56,081 nt of DNA from a virus. The first letter of the stretch is position 1. The number at the start of each line of letters is the position of its first letter. The DNA is taken from IMG/VR virus record IMGVR_UViG_3300029915_000034, positions 1 to 56,081 of that record. One strand, written 5' to 3'. A program made the position numbers and the translations under genes. The notes beneath the pieces are model-generated. The model saw only the letters and a program-made list of their open reading frames with translations, made no database searches and was not told the origin of the DNA. Positions 30,973 through 39,223 of the stretch are shown here, in pieces.

Positions 30973-31700
30973 AAACCATTGAGGAATTAATCACTATATT
31001 AAAAGAAACTAATTTTAGTAGTTCATTAGCAATAGAAACAACTAATACAACAACTAAAAATAATGATAATATTACAGAACTTGCTATAAAACAGATACTA
31101 TTAGATAATGGCTTACACGAACAACAGAAAACAAATCCAACCATAGATGATTTACAACAAGAATATACTAGACAAACAGGAAAAATATATTATAAACTAT
31201 CCTCGAAGGAAGGCAAAGCACTGACTGAAATGGAAAAGGCTGAACAGATTAAAAAATTGACTCAAATCAAAACTACATATAAAACACCACTAAAAAATGG
31301 ATATTTTATGTATCAGCCAAACGGAAGTCAAATGCCTCCTGATTTTGCTGTTAATATAAATGGCTTTCTAGACATAGAAAGCAAAGCGGGTCATTTAACA
31401 ATGTTTAATAGTGGATTACCTAAAGAAAATACTTTTTATATGTGTGAATTCCTTGATGGTACATCTCATAGAGATTTTGGAAAGAATATATTTGCTGAAC
31501 CTGCTATGTGCAATTTATTAAAGGAAATCAGAGAAGAATTTGAAGAACATAATGACAATGCTCTAAATAGATTAGAAAATAGTGGAAAATTTTCTAATGA
31601 AAAATTAGAAATAATTAAAAAATATAATTTATGTCTATATCCAAGAGCAATGATGAGACCATTTTCAGCTAAAGATAGTATTTGGAATATAACAATCTAA
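30966..31700 (+). CDS. Putative PD-(D/E)XK type II restriction endonuclease
   Basis: Contains P125-D126, eleven residues, E138-S-K140 in a beta-hairpin context (D-F-A-V-N-I-N-G-F-L-D-I-E-S-K), the textbook PD-(D/E)XK catalytic core. 244 residues fits a type II enzyme. It is coupled to the upstream adenine methyltransferase and is the last gene before the main terminator. Could cut host or competing phage DNA that lacks the methyl mark. A non-restriction nuclease role is the alternative. Confidence 0.7.
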   Translation: MLKTIEELITILKETNFSSSLAIETTNTTTKNNDNITELAIKQILLDNGLHEQQKTNPTIDDLQQEYTRQTGKIYYKLSSKEGKALTEMEKAEQIKKLTQIKTTYKTPLKNGYFMYQPNGSQMPPDFAVNINGFLDIESKAGHLTMFNSGLPKENTFYMCEFLDGTSHRDFGKNIFAEPAMCNLLKEIREEFEEHNDNALNRLENSGKFSNEKLEIIKKYNLCLYPRAMMRPFSAKDSIWNITI

Positions 31701-31724
31701 TAAAATATGGTTATAAAGTAAAAC

Positions 31725-31753
31725 GAGGAGCCCTAAAAAGCTCCTCTTTTTTT
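31725..31753 (+). terminator. Strong rho-independent terminator at end of plus-strand half
   Basis: GAGGAGC (31725-31731) pairs with GCTCCTC (31740-31746), loop of eight bases, followed by seven T. It lies between the convergent plus-strand nuclease gene and the minus-strand structural cluster, in a 118-bp gap with no other feature. Confidence 0.92.
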
Positions 31754-31818
31754 ATGCTTTTAAATATTTTTATAAATGGTTTATTATTTTGTTGCCATAA
31801 ACTTTACAACTATTTTAT

Positions 31819-32676
31819 TTAATAGCGAATAAAAGGTTTGTAACTAACATCTGCTGGACCATTTAATAACTCAGATATTTCATTATTATCTATATTCTTT
31901 GAAGGTTCTGACACTGCTGTTCTTTTTAAACAAGCTATGTTATTTTCATCTCTTGTTATAGCAATGTTTCCTGTCATGGGTAATTTATTTAATATGGCTA
32001 ACTGTGCTTCTGGATTATATATTTTTAATATAGAAAATAATCCCTTAATATCTTTAGAATAATACAGTTTACCTGGCTTTACTTCTCTCACAAAGGCACT
32101 TACTGCTTCTCCCATACTAGCACCCTCTTCAATAACTTCCTCGGCCTCTGTGATGATTTCTGGAGCAGTAAAGATATCTTCATATCCGTCACTCTCATCT
32201 AAGAATGCTTCTGGAGTAGTGTAAAATGATTTATGTTCTGGGATAATAGCTGTTGGGTCTGTTAAAATATCTAAAGAGTATTCACCCATTGCTTCTTTTT
32301 CTTTTTCAAATACATCTTCTAATTGTCTATCTAATACTTTTTCGATATGTTCTGTACTTTCTGATTTTTCTTGTTCATTGGATAAATTTTCTCCACTTTC
32401 CTCTAACTCTTCAATAGAGATTCCATATTTATCTTCTAAATCACCTAAAGTTTCTGTTATAGTAACCTCACTTCCAGGTTCAGCTGCTTCAAATACCGGA
32501 ATTTTAGATATTATTCCTTTTATTGCTTCCTCATCTTCTGAATTCTCTGAAGAAAGCACTTGGTCAGCTTCATTTAGTTCTTTAACCGGATATTCACCCT
32601 TCTTAATTAGTATAACTTTATCACTATCCTCATTAAATAGTAATGTAAATGAAAAAGTTTCGTTTTTATCTATCAT
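31819..32676 (-). CDS. Acidic protein, 285 aa, last gene of minus-strand cluster
   Basis: Start at ATG 32676 with AAGAG eight bases upstream; an in-frame GTG at 32685 is less likely. Very Glu/Asp-rich (especially residues ~30-190), probably extended or partly disordered, with a better-folded C-terminal ~90 residues. Composition suggests a scaffold, DNA-mimic or internal virion protein, but no family is recognised. Downstream end of the late transcript. Confidence 0.75.
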   Translation of the reverse strand: MIDKNETFSFTLLFNEDSDKVILIKKGEYPVKELNEADQVLSSENSEDEEAIKGIISKIPVFEAAEPGSEVTITETLGDLEDKYGISIEELEESGENLSNEQEKSESTEHIEKVLDRQLEDVFEKEKEAMGEYSLDILTDPTAIIPEHKSFYTTPEAFLDESDGYEDIFTAPEIITEAEEVIEEGASMGEAVSAFVREVKPGKLYYSKDIKGLFSILKIYNPEAQLAILNKLPMTGNIAITRDENNIACLKRTAVSEPSKNIDNNEISELLNGPADVSYKPFIRY

Positions 32677-32702
32677 ATTAGTCACTCTTTAGTTATACTT
32701 AA

Positions 32703-34268
32703 TTACAGTCTTGAATAGGGACTTCCTTTTGTAAATAATGGAGTCTTTTGGGTATTAGTTGGATTATAGCCTCTAATTTTATTAATTCGTTGTTGAAATG
32801 CTGGTGTACCTTCTAATCCAGCAGCAGTATTATCAGCACCTATAGTATTAGTAGCCACAGGGGCCATTGGATTTTCTGGTGTAGATGGAATAGTTGGAGT
32901 AGTTGCTGGAACAGTTGGTTTAGTAGCTTGATTTGTAGTTGTAAAGGTATTAACTGGAATATTCGATTGATTTATAGTATTAGGTTGATTTATAGAAGCT
33001 TGAACTGCTTGTTGTGGTAGCTCTTGTGCTGTAGAAGCCGTTTGTGCTTGATTTATAGGTGGTTCAAAAGTAGTAGAAGGTATATTAGAAGCATTACTTG
33101 TAGGTTGTGGATTTAAAGAATTAGCAGATAATGATGGAGTAGCATTTACAATATCTCCTGGTTTTGCCATAGTAGAAGTATTTGGAGAAACTGTATTTGG
33201 AGCATTTTGTAAGGAAGCTTGAGTTCCAGTTGGTTGTAAAGCATTTCTATAAGCAGTTCTAAATGAATTACCAATAGAAGCTGGCTTGATAGTTTGCTGA
33301 TTAGGAATATTAGAGGCCTTGGAAGTAGCTGCAGGATTTGTTATTGGCTGAGTATTAGTCTCATTTCCACCAACCGTTATTCCTTCTTTGCCTTGAACTG
33401 ATGTAGCTGTTTGTTCTTTAGTGTCTATTTGTTTTATAGCAGTATCAGCAGTTTGTTCTGCTTCTTGATTTGAAACTGGCTGTGATGCTGCCGCAGATAA
33501 TTGATTTAGAATATCTGTGGCTTGTTGTTTAATTCCTGCTACTTCTTGGGGACTTACAACAAGATTATTATTTAGTTCTTTTTGTTTTGTATTTATAAGA
33601 GCAGATAAATCCTGTAAAGCCTTAGTCATTCCTGCTCTTTGGTCTGAAGCACCTGCTAATTTGACATCTATATTAGTTATTTTATTATTTCGTTGAGCAG
33701 CAAATCTCTCAGGGTCCCCATCATTAACTTGAGAAGCAACACTATCTCCTGAGGTCTTGCCTTTGATTATATCCTGTAAAATTTCATAGTGTCCTGGATT
33801 TTTTAAATTAAGACTTGGAAACACATAATAATCAGTAGTTCCTGCCCTATTGTTAGAAACTTTAATCATAGGGCTACTTTGAATTACTGCTGAATTAGTT
33901 CCTAAAAAATTCTTGGCTTTTCCTACTAAATTCAAGGGGCTTGGAGCTAAAGCAGGTCTTGGGGTAGATATTCCTTTTCTACCACGTAAACCTCTTATAT
34001 TACCACCAACATCTGCCCAAGATTTTATTTTATCTCCTATAGCAGAAGCTATAGGACCTTCAATTAAAGTTTCTTGCTTTACCTGAACACTATCAAATAA
34101 TCCTATATGCTTATTACAAAAATCTATAGAATTCTCTTTTGGCATTTTTAAGAATACATCACAAAATTCCACTATATTATATACTTTACTTGAATCAAAA
34201 ATGTCAAAAGATAAATTTAATCCTTGAGCAGATTCATTTAGAATATCTGATATATTTTTATTATTCAT
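32703..34268 (-). CDS. Low-complexity Thr/Asn/Gln/Pro-rich protein, 521 aa
   Basis: The N-terminal ~200 residues look folded. From about 250 to 480 the chain is a repetitive Thr/Asn/Gln/Pro/Ala-rich linker, ending in a short segment with R-I-N-K-I-R-G-Y-N-P. Such long polar linkers occur in virion proteins that span gaps or are injected. No enzymatic motif found. Followed by the acidic protein at 31819. Confidence 0.75.
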   Translation of the reverse strand: MNNKNISDILNESAQGLNLSFDIFDSSKVYNIVEFCDVFLKMPKENSIDFCNKHIGLFDSVQVKQETLIEGPIASAIGDKIKSWADVGGNIRGLRGRKGISTPRPALAPSPLNLVGKAKNFLGTNSAVIQSSPMIKVSNNRAGTTDYYVFPSLNLKNPGHYEILQDIIKGKTSGDSVASQVNDGDPERFAAQRNNKITNIDVKLAGASDQRAGMTKALQDLSALINTKQKELNNNLVVSPQEVAGIKQQATDILNQLSAAASQPVSNQEAEQTADTAIKQIDTKEQTATSVQGKEGITVGGNETNTQPITNPAATSKASNIPNQQTIKPASIGNSFRTAYRNALQPTGTQASLQNAPNTVSPNTSTMAKPGDIVNATPSLSANSLNPQPTSNASNIPSTTFEPPINQAQTASTAQELPQQAVQASINQPNTINQSNIPVNTFTTTNQATKPTVPATTPTIPSTPENPMAPVATNTIGADNTAAGLEGTPAFQQRINKIRGYNPTNTQKTPLFTKGSPYSRL

Positions 34269-34274
34269 TTAAGA

Positions 34275-34826
34275 CTATGCCCCACCTAAATACTTTTTAA
34301 CTATAGTTAATGCTATATGATATAAAATAATCCCAACAAATAATAGCCAAAGTTGATTGCTTAAAGTAGTTTTTAATTTAATAAAGAATTTATCTATAGG
34401 AGAATATTCAGTACCATCAGATTTTAGTCCTAAATTAAGAAACAAAGAAGAAAATTTAGAATTCATATACTCTTGTTGCTTTTCATTAGACTTTATCATT
34501 GCTGTTTGAACTACATCTTTATATTCATTATTAAAAGTAGTTAATAATGTAGATAACTCATCCTGGCTATTTATTAACTTTTCAGTTTGCTCTAATAATT
34601 CTCTTACTTTATTATCTACTTCATCTATTGTGTGACCATTGTTTAAATCATTTTCAAGTAAGGAATGTATACTTCTAGCATACTCACTATTACTAGAAAG
34701 AACTAAAGATAAAGCATGAAGCAAAGCATCATCTGCTCTGTGTTCCAATAAAGCACTTGTAGAAGTGTCTTTTTTCTTACTTCTCTGATTTTCTGAATCA
34801 GTAAATAAATATTCATTGCTGTCCAT
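34275..34826 (-). CDS. Helical protein with C-terminal membrane anchor, 183 aa
   Basis: ATG 34826 is chosen (GGGGA eight bases upstream) over the in-frame TTG 34841. Long charged helices, then one hydrophobic segment near the C-terminus (L-W-L-L-F-V-G-I-I-L-Y-H-I-A-L) followed by a short basic tail, as in tail-anchored proteins. May be a spanin/holin-type or virion membrane-interacting protein; not assignable. Confidence 0.72.
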   Translation of the reverse strand: MDSNEYLFTDSENQRSKKKDTSTSALLEHRADDALLHALSLVLSSNSEYARSIHSLLENDLNNGHTIDEVDNKVRELLEQTEKLINSQDELSTLLTTFNNEYKDVVQTAMIKSNEKQQEYMNSKFSSLFLNLGLKSDGTEYSPIDKFFIKLKTTLSNQLWLLFVGIILYHIALTIVKKYLGGA

Positions 34827-34847
34827 TACTAATTTCCCCAAGATTAA

Positions 34848-35054
34848 TTAATTATTTATTTGTTTAAGCTTATTATATTTATTTAAACAAATTTTAAGTT
34901 TATTGTATTCTGTTTTTAAATCAGTATATGAAGCAATAAATTCTGTAACTATATCCTCGGATAGCCTAGTATCACTTGAAGTTATTAAAGTAAGCATCTC
35001 CTCTTCATTTTTTGTATTTAGATTTTCTGATGGTTTTATAATGGTCTTAGGCAT
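34848..35054 (-). CDS. Small helical protein, 68 aa
   Basis: Charged, coil-like, Lys/Leu/Asn-rich C-terminus. AAGG lies eleven bases upstream of ATG 35054. Tightly packed between neighbours (3-bp and 21-bp gaps), so part of the late operon. No family recognised. Confidence 0.65.
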   Translation of the reverse strand: MPKTIIKPSENLNTKNEEEMLTLITSSDTRLSEDIVTEFIASYTDLKTEYNKLKICLNKYNKLKQINN

Positions 35055-35057
35055 AGA

Positions 35058-35333
35058 TTATATTACCTTATCGCTTCCTGCTACGCCTGGAATCATAGCA
35101 ACATAGCCACTACCACTACCTGAAGGGGAATTTATCACATTAGTTAATGGAATAATAACATTTGTAATAAAATCTTGATAGTCTGACACACTTGAGAAAA
35201 TTAACGAACCTCCCAACCATTTAAGTGTTATATTTCCTGAATGTGTAGATGTAGCTGTATTATAGCTAACACTTCCAGAACCAGATGAAGTAGAAGACGG
35301 GATAAATACATTTTCAGTTTTAGTGATGGTCAT
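35058..35333 (-). CDS. Small Ser/Gly-rich structural-type protein, 91 aa
   Basis: Ser/Thr/Gly-rich with beta-type composition and a G-S-G-S-G stretch near the C-terminus. AGGAT precedes ATG 35333. Composition and location suggest a minor virion component. No family recognised. Confidence 0.65.
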   Translation of the reverse strand: MTITKTENVFIPSSTSSGSGSVSYNTATSTHSGNITLKWLGGSLIFSSVSDYQDFITNVIIPLTNVINSPSGSGSGYVAMIPGVAGSDKVI

Positions 35334-35347
35334 AATATATCCTTATA

Positions 35348-35851
35348 TTAACTTGGTTTATTATAAGTATCAAAACCAGCCTGATTTTGATATAATCTAA
35401 CTTTTATATGATAACGTAAAGGTCTTCCTAGTCTAAAAAGCTCTTTTGATATTCCAAATATTTCAAACATCTGATGTATTTGATTATTAGTTACAACATC
35501 TCCTATTATAGGAACTCTTCCTAAGATATGTTCTAATGAGGATATGTTAAACCAAATATCGCCAGTTCTTTCTGCTACTTGTGAGGAGCCTATTATATCT
35601 ACACCATGAGTAGTAGCTTCTTCTACCTTAAAGTAAGAATATAATTCTATTGGATCTAAAAAGTTTTTAGAGGATAATAAGTCTCTGTAAACAGGGTCAA
35701 AATTTTCTTGGAATTGGTTTAATTTATAATATATAGTTTTAACACCAAATAATGAAATTTCTTCTATGTCAGTTGAGTTAATAAAAAGAAAATCAGCCAA
35801 TCCATTTGGAGTCTGGTCGCTATAATTATAATTACTAGTTCTAAGAGCCAT
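35348..35851 (-). CDS. Putative neck/head-tail connector protein, 167 aa
   Basis: Reads D-F-L-F-I-N-S, I-S-L-F-G-V-K-T-I-Y-Y, D-P-V-Y-R-D, L-G-R-V-P-I-I-G-D-V and R-Y-H-I-K-V-R-L-Y-Q-N. The motif style and the adjacent gene (35863, tail-completion-like) suggest a neck or connector role in a contractile-tail phage, but this rests on context more than on a recognised domain. AGGAA before ATG 35851. Confidence 0.65.
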   Translation of the reverse strand: MALRTSNYNYSDQTPNGLADFLFINSTDIEEISLFGVKTIYYKLNQFQENFDPVYRDLLSSKNFLDPIELYSYFKVEEATTHGVDIIGSSQVAERTGDIWFNISSLEHILGRVPIIGDVVTNNQIHQMFEIFGISKELFRLGRPLRYHIKVRLYQNQAGFDTYNKPS

Positions 35852-35862
35852 AAACTTAATTC

Positions 35863-36315
35863 CTATTGTCTTTGTTTTTTACTAAAATCGTCAAAATAAT
35901 CTTCTATACATTTACTCAAAAAATGTATTCCTGGAGTATAAAAAGAACCAAATTCTAAATCTAAAACATAAGGACTTATATATAACATTCCATCTTCTGT
36001 ATTATATACTAGGACATCATCTAAGACTCTTATAAAGTCATCATAAATAGCTTTAGCATACTTATTTCGTATTTCTTTGGAGAATTGTATCTTATTCTCA
36101 AACATGTACTCTTCAGCAGCACCAAAAAAATTATTAGAAGTTAAAATTTCTGGAACCTCTTTTTTTATTTTTTCCATTAATTTTGGAAATAATTCCTTAG
36201 TAAGTTGCTTAGATAGTTCAGATAGTTTTTTTGGATCCTGTGGTTCTATCACTATCTCCATATAAAAACCATCTTCTTTTTTATTAGCTTTTGGTACAAT
36301 AATTTGCTCTCTCAT
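35863..36315 (-). CDS. Putative tail-completion/head-closure protein, 150 aa
   Basis: Resembles HK97 gp10-type tail-completion proteins in length and in the C-terminal V-L-D-L-E-F-G-S-F-Y-T-P-G-I-H-F-L segment (that family often ends E-F-G-T ... P-F-L). The N-terminal half is a charged helix. Its weak AAGAG ribosome binding site comes after a terminator-like hairpin, so expression may be separate from the gene upstream. Confidence 0.55.
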   Translation of the reverse strand: MREQIIVPKANKKEDGFYMEIVIEPQDPKKLSELSKQLTKELFPKLMEKIKKEVPEILTSNNFFGAAEEYMFENKIQFSKEIRNKYAKAIYDDFIRVLDDVLVYNTEDGMLYISPYVLDLEFGSFYTPGIHFLSKCIEDYFDDFSKKQRQ

Positions 36316-36334
36316 ACAACTTAACTCTTAAATA

Positions 36335-36356
36335 AAAAGCCTGAAATTAATCGGGC
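36335..36356 (-). terminator. Terminator-like hairpin on minus strand
   Basis: Read on the minus strand, AGCC-C-G, an 8-nt loop, C-A-GGCT, then TTTTTATTTA. Four base pairs, one mismatch, one pair, plus a good T-run. It follows the 104-residue gene at 36389-36703 and could make that gene a separately terminated short transcript. Confidence 0.6.
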
Positions 36357-36388
36357 TCTTTTATCTACTTTAGATCTATTTTAAAAAA

Positions 36389-36703
36389 TTAAATAGTACC
36401 TTCCAAGGCAACCTCAATAGAATAGACTACACCAATACTAGGAAATACTTTACTAATACGCTCCTTAAGCTGAGCAACTTTAGCACTATCTACATTAATA
36501 GGTTCATCACCCGACTTAGAAATTTGGTCACTTAATCGTGCCCAGTTAAGCTTATCAGCATAACTTATCTGTGAGTCATCTGGAAGAACTGCCTTAATAG
36601 AAAGCTTAGAAATTTCCTTCAGCGTAAGAGCAGAAGAAGTAGCATCTAATTTAAGCTCTCCACCATCTGGATCCTTAAGAACCTGAGAAAAATTTACTAG
36701 CAT
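36389..36703 (-). CDS. Small conserved-looking virion-type protein, 104 aa, with own promoter
   Basis: ATG 36703 has AAGGAG just upstream and is preferred over ATG 36772, which lies almost at the predicted transcription start. Codon use is less AT-rich than that of the neighbours (many CTT, CGA, AAG, GCA codons), as in highly expressed genes. Between a sigma-28-like promoter (36780-36805) and a terminator (36335-36356), it seems to be a single-gene transcript. Protein is helical in the second half and ends V-V-Y-S-I-E-V-A-L-E-G-T-I. No family assigned; an abundant structural protein or chaperone is plausible. Confidence 0.7.
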   Translation of the reverse strand: MLVNFSQVLKDPDGGELKLDATSSALTLKEISKLSIKAVLPDDSQISYADKLNWARLSDQISKSGDEPINVDSAKVAQLKERISKVFPSIGVVYSIEVALEGTI

Positions 36704-36779
36704 GAAACTCCTTTTAAACAAAACCAATTTAGGTTGTTTAGCTTTTTTCCTATTTATTAATCTACCACTCATATTATAA

Positions 36780-36805
36780 GTATCGGTAAATGATAAAAAA
36801 CTTTA
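36780..36805 (-). promoter_or_regulatory. Sigma-28-like promoter upstream of the 36703 gene
   Basis: On the minus strand TAAAGTTT (36805-36798), ten bases, then ACCGATAC (36787-36780). The -35 box is identical to the FliA consensus and the -10 box matches 6 of 8 positions of GCCGATAA (or TAAA, 14 bases, CCGATA for the Bacillus sigma-D form). It sits in the only intergenic gap (36773-36834) here, 77 bp before the chosen start codon. Confidence 0.65.
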
Positions 36806-36834
36806 ATATTTTTTGTAATTTAATATATCATATT

Positions 36835-37173
36835 TTAATAAGGGCTTGTACCACTTAATGGCCATAATTGACCATAAGTTGGACGTAAGACAACTGCTGT
36901 ATAAACTGCTGGAAATGTATTTATTACCATAAACATATCTAATGTTTTTACAGATTTTATTATAACCTTATTTTGTATAAAAGTTATACCAATATAAGGA
37001 ACTGGAATAGCAAATTTCTCACCAAGAGGATTATTAAAAACTGGTGAAGAGACCATAAACATATTAGAAAGCCTAACAGAATGTCTGATAGTAAAAGAAA
37101 TAGGCAGGCTTTTATAGAAACCACTATTATTTAATCCTGTAGGTGCTAATATTGTTTTTACAGGTGCTGACAT
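36835..37173 (-). CDS. Unknown structural-type protein, 112 aa
   Basis: AAAAGGAT precedes ATG 37173. Hydrophobic/aromatic beta-type composition with many Pro and Val residues; no charged helices. Position between tail-fibre genes and the short 36389 transcript suggests a minor tail or capsid protein. No family recognised. Confidence 0.65.
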   Translation of the reverse strand: MSAPVKTILAPTGLNNSGFYKSLPISFTIRHSVRLSNMFMVSSPVFNNPLGEKFAIPVPYIGITFIQNKVIIKSVKTLDMFMVINTFPAVYTAVVLRPTYGQLWPLSGTSPY

Positions 37174-37247
37174 AAATTATAATCCTTTTATTTTAGCTAA
37201 TAGTTTCTAAATACATATAAATATAACTTACTATATTAAATATTAAA

Positions 37248-39197
37248 TTAACTAGGCGTAATATACCCGCCAAACAACAACCCCTGAACTATAAAACAAT
37301 ACCATCCTGCTATATATAACGTAGTTCCAGCTATTGGAGTAATTGGTGAAGTGGCATAATTTCCTCTAACACATCCAGCAAAAGTAGTTGATGTTGTACT
37401 AGAATAACTTATTATTTCTCCATCTAAAACAAGCCATCCAGAAGTTGGAAATCCTGAAGTAGAAGCAACTGTTAAGGTAGTATCTGTTTTTAATCCTGTA
37501 CTAGAAATAGTAGTAGTAAAGTCATTACATGGTGAAATTAATAACTGCTCATTAGTTGGCGCAATTCCTGTAAATTTATACCAATCTAAATTATAGTAAT
37601 TTGGACCAATTATTCGAGCCGGCAGCGCGGAATATGATGACAAGTTACTATATACATATCCCGGTATAGTAATACAGCTTAATCTATGAATAGAAAAAAA
37701 AGTACCTGAATCAGCTCCATTAAATAGCCCTTCTCCATTCATCTGACTATAATAAGTTGCAGTACAACTATTATTAGGAAAAGCAATATTAAGCGTATTA
37801 ATATTAGATGGGGAATCTTGTAGTTCTGCTGCAATACTAAAATGGGTAAAAGCAGATAAATTAGGGCTGTCCGCCCCATAAGTATCCACTGCAGTTTGAG
37901 TAAAAGTGTTGCTAGGCACTACCCAAAAATGAGAAGGGGATCCATATCCACTAGTATTAGCAACAACATCGTCGTAACCAACTAACAACTCAACTATTGT
38001 GCAGGGTAATCCATAGGCTGCTAAGTCAGATACTGGAATTTGGGATATAGCAGAAACATTATCTCCATAACAAGCATGTATTGGCATAGTATATGCAGTA
38101 TTTGTTTTAGAGGCAATTGCTATACCTCTTGAACAAATTTGTAAATAGTAAATCCAACCATTAATAACATCAGTAGTTATAGAAGTTCCAAAAGAAAAAC
38201 TACTTCCCTGTACTAAAGGAGTAGTATATACAGAGGTTGATGGGCTATTACTTATATTAGAAGAAGTTATAGCTACATTCATTGCTGGAGTAACCTGTGT
38301 AGCAAGAATACAAGCGCCAGCGCTCTCTAATGCAGTTGGCCAATACCAATTCCATGCCAAGAAATTAGCATTAGTGCTAGTCTTACATGCCTCATACAAA
38401 CCCCTAGCATTTTTAATAGCTGTATTACTAGTAGAACCTACAAAAGATACTGTATTACTATTAATGGTAATACTTAAAGTTACGGCTCCTGCTGTTGGAC
38501 TATTAAATATATATAGTTCAGGTAATGGTAGTAATAACTCCTGAACTGATCGTAAAAGAATAGAAGTTCCAGCACTTGGAAATAACCACCGTAAAACGTC
38601 TCTGGAATAACTATTACCTATTGTTTCAGTAGTAGGTGGAATACAGTCAAAAAAGTTTTGTGTGGTAAGCCAATTGCCATTTATGTCTTCTAAAGTCCAA
38701 CCTGCAACATAGCAGGTAGTTCCAGAGACTACAGCAGTGATATTTATTCTCCAATAAGTTTGTGAAGTAGCTCCTGTAATAGCATATTTTCTACGTTCAG
38801 CATATTGCCAATTAATTTGTCCAGTAAAGGTTTGAAGAGTAGTCCATGTAGATCCATTTGATGAATAGTCTAGTGTAAAAGTAATAGGAGCATAATTGAG
38901 ACTACTAGAATTACCTACTTGAACATACATATAAGTTGGTATAAATCCAGCTGTAATATTTGCTCCCACAGAAGCTGGTAAAGTGGCCTGTGTAGCAACA
39001 GTGGTAGAAGTCATATCAAAGGCATTACCTGGAGTAGCCATTGTTCCTATAATTGAAGTAGGAATAACAGCTTGACGTACAACCTGCCAAGGGGTTGCGC
39101 CAGTAGTTGTTAGCAATGAAGCGAAAGTGGCCTGCATGCTGGAAGAAGTCGCACCACTAGAAATTAAATTACTGGACCATCCCAAAAAAGTACTCAT
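37248..39197 (-). CDS. Tail fibre/tail protein, 649 aa
   Basis: Ser/Thr/Asn-rich with beta-strand composition. An N-terminal module around residues 85-165 (Y-S-S-N-G-S-T-W-T-T-L-Q-T-F, W-R-I-N-I-T-A) resembles discoidin-like/galactose-binding repeats. Near the C-terminus, T-L-T-V-A-S-T-S-G-F-P-T-S-G-W-L and D-G-E-I-I-S-Y-S are a known type of phage tail-tip segment. Likely a receptor-binding or tail-adhesion protein. AGAGAG precedes ATG 39197. Confidence 0.75.
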   Translation of the reverse strand: MSTFLGWSSNLISSGATSSSMQATFASLLTTTGATPWQVVRQAVIPTSIIGTMATPGNAFDMTSTTVATQATLPASVGANITAGFIPTYMYVQVGNSSSLNYAPITFTLDYSSNGSTWTTLQTFTGQINWQYAERRKYAITGATSQTYWRINITAVVSGTTCYVAGWTLEDINGNWLTTQNFFDCIPPTTETIGNSYSRDVLRWLFPSAGTSILLRSVQELLLPLPELYIFNSPTAGAVTLSITINSNTVSFVGSTSNTAIKNARGLYEACKTSTNANFLAWNWYWPTALESAGACILATQVTPAMNVAITSSNISNSPSTSVYTTPLVQGSSFSFGTSITTDVINGWIYYLQICSRGIAIASKTNTAYTMPIHACYGDNVSAISQIPVSDLAAYGLPCTIVELLVGYDDVVANTSGYGSPSHFWVVPSNTFTQTAVDTYGADSPNLSAFTHFSIAAELQDSPSNINTLNIAFPNNSCTATYYSQMNGEGLFNGADSGTFFSIHRLSCITIPGYVYSNLSSYSALPARIIGPNYYNLDWYKFTGIAPTNEQLLISPCNDFTTTISSTGLKTDTTLTVASTSGFPTSGWLVLDGEIISYSSTTSTTFAGCVRGNYATSPITPIAGTTLYIAGWYCFIVQGLLFGGYITPS

Positions 39198-39223
39198 AAT
39201 ATAAAGTCTCTCTATAAATATAT

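Noticed and set aside
32378-32692. Plus-strand open frame opposite the acidic protein gene
   Set aside because: Ser-rich shadow of a Glu-rich gene on the other strand; no ribosome binding site.
37214-39222. T4-type late promoters (TATAAATA at 37216-37223 and 39213-39220)
   Set aside because: Both are on the plus strand while the genes there are on the minus strand, and the word is frequent by chance in DNA this AT-rich.
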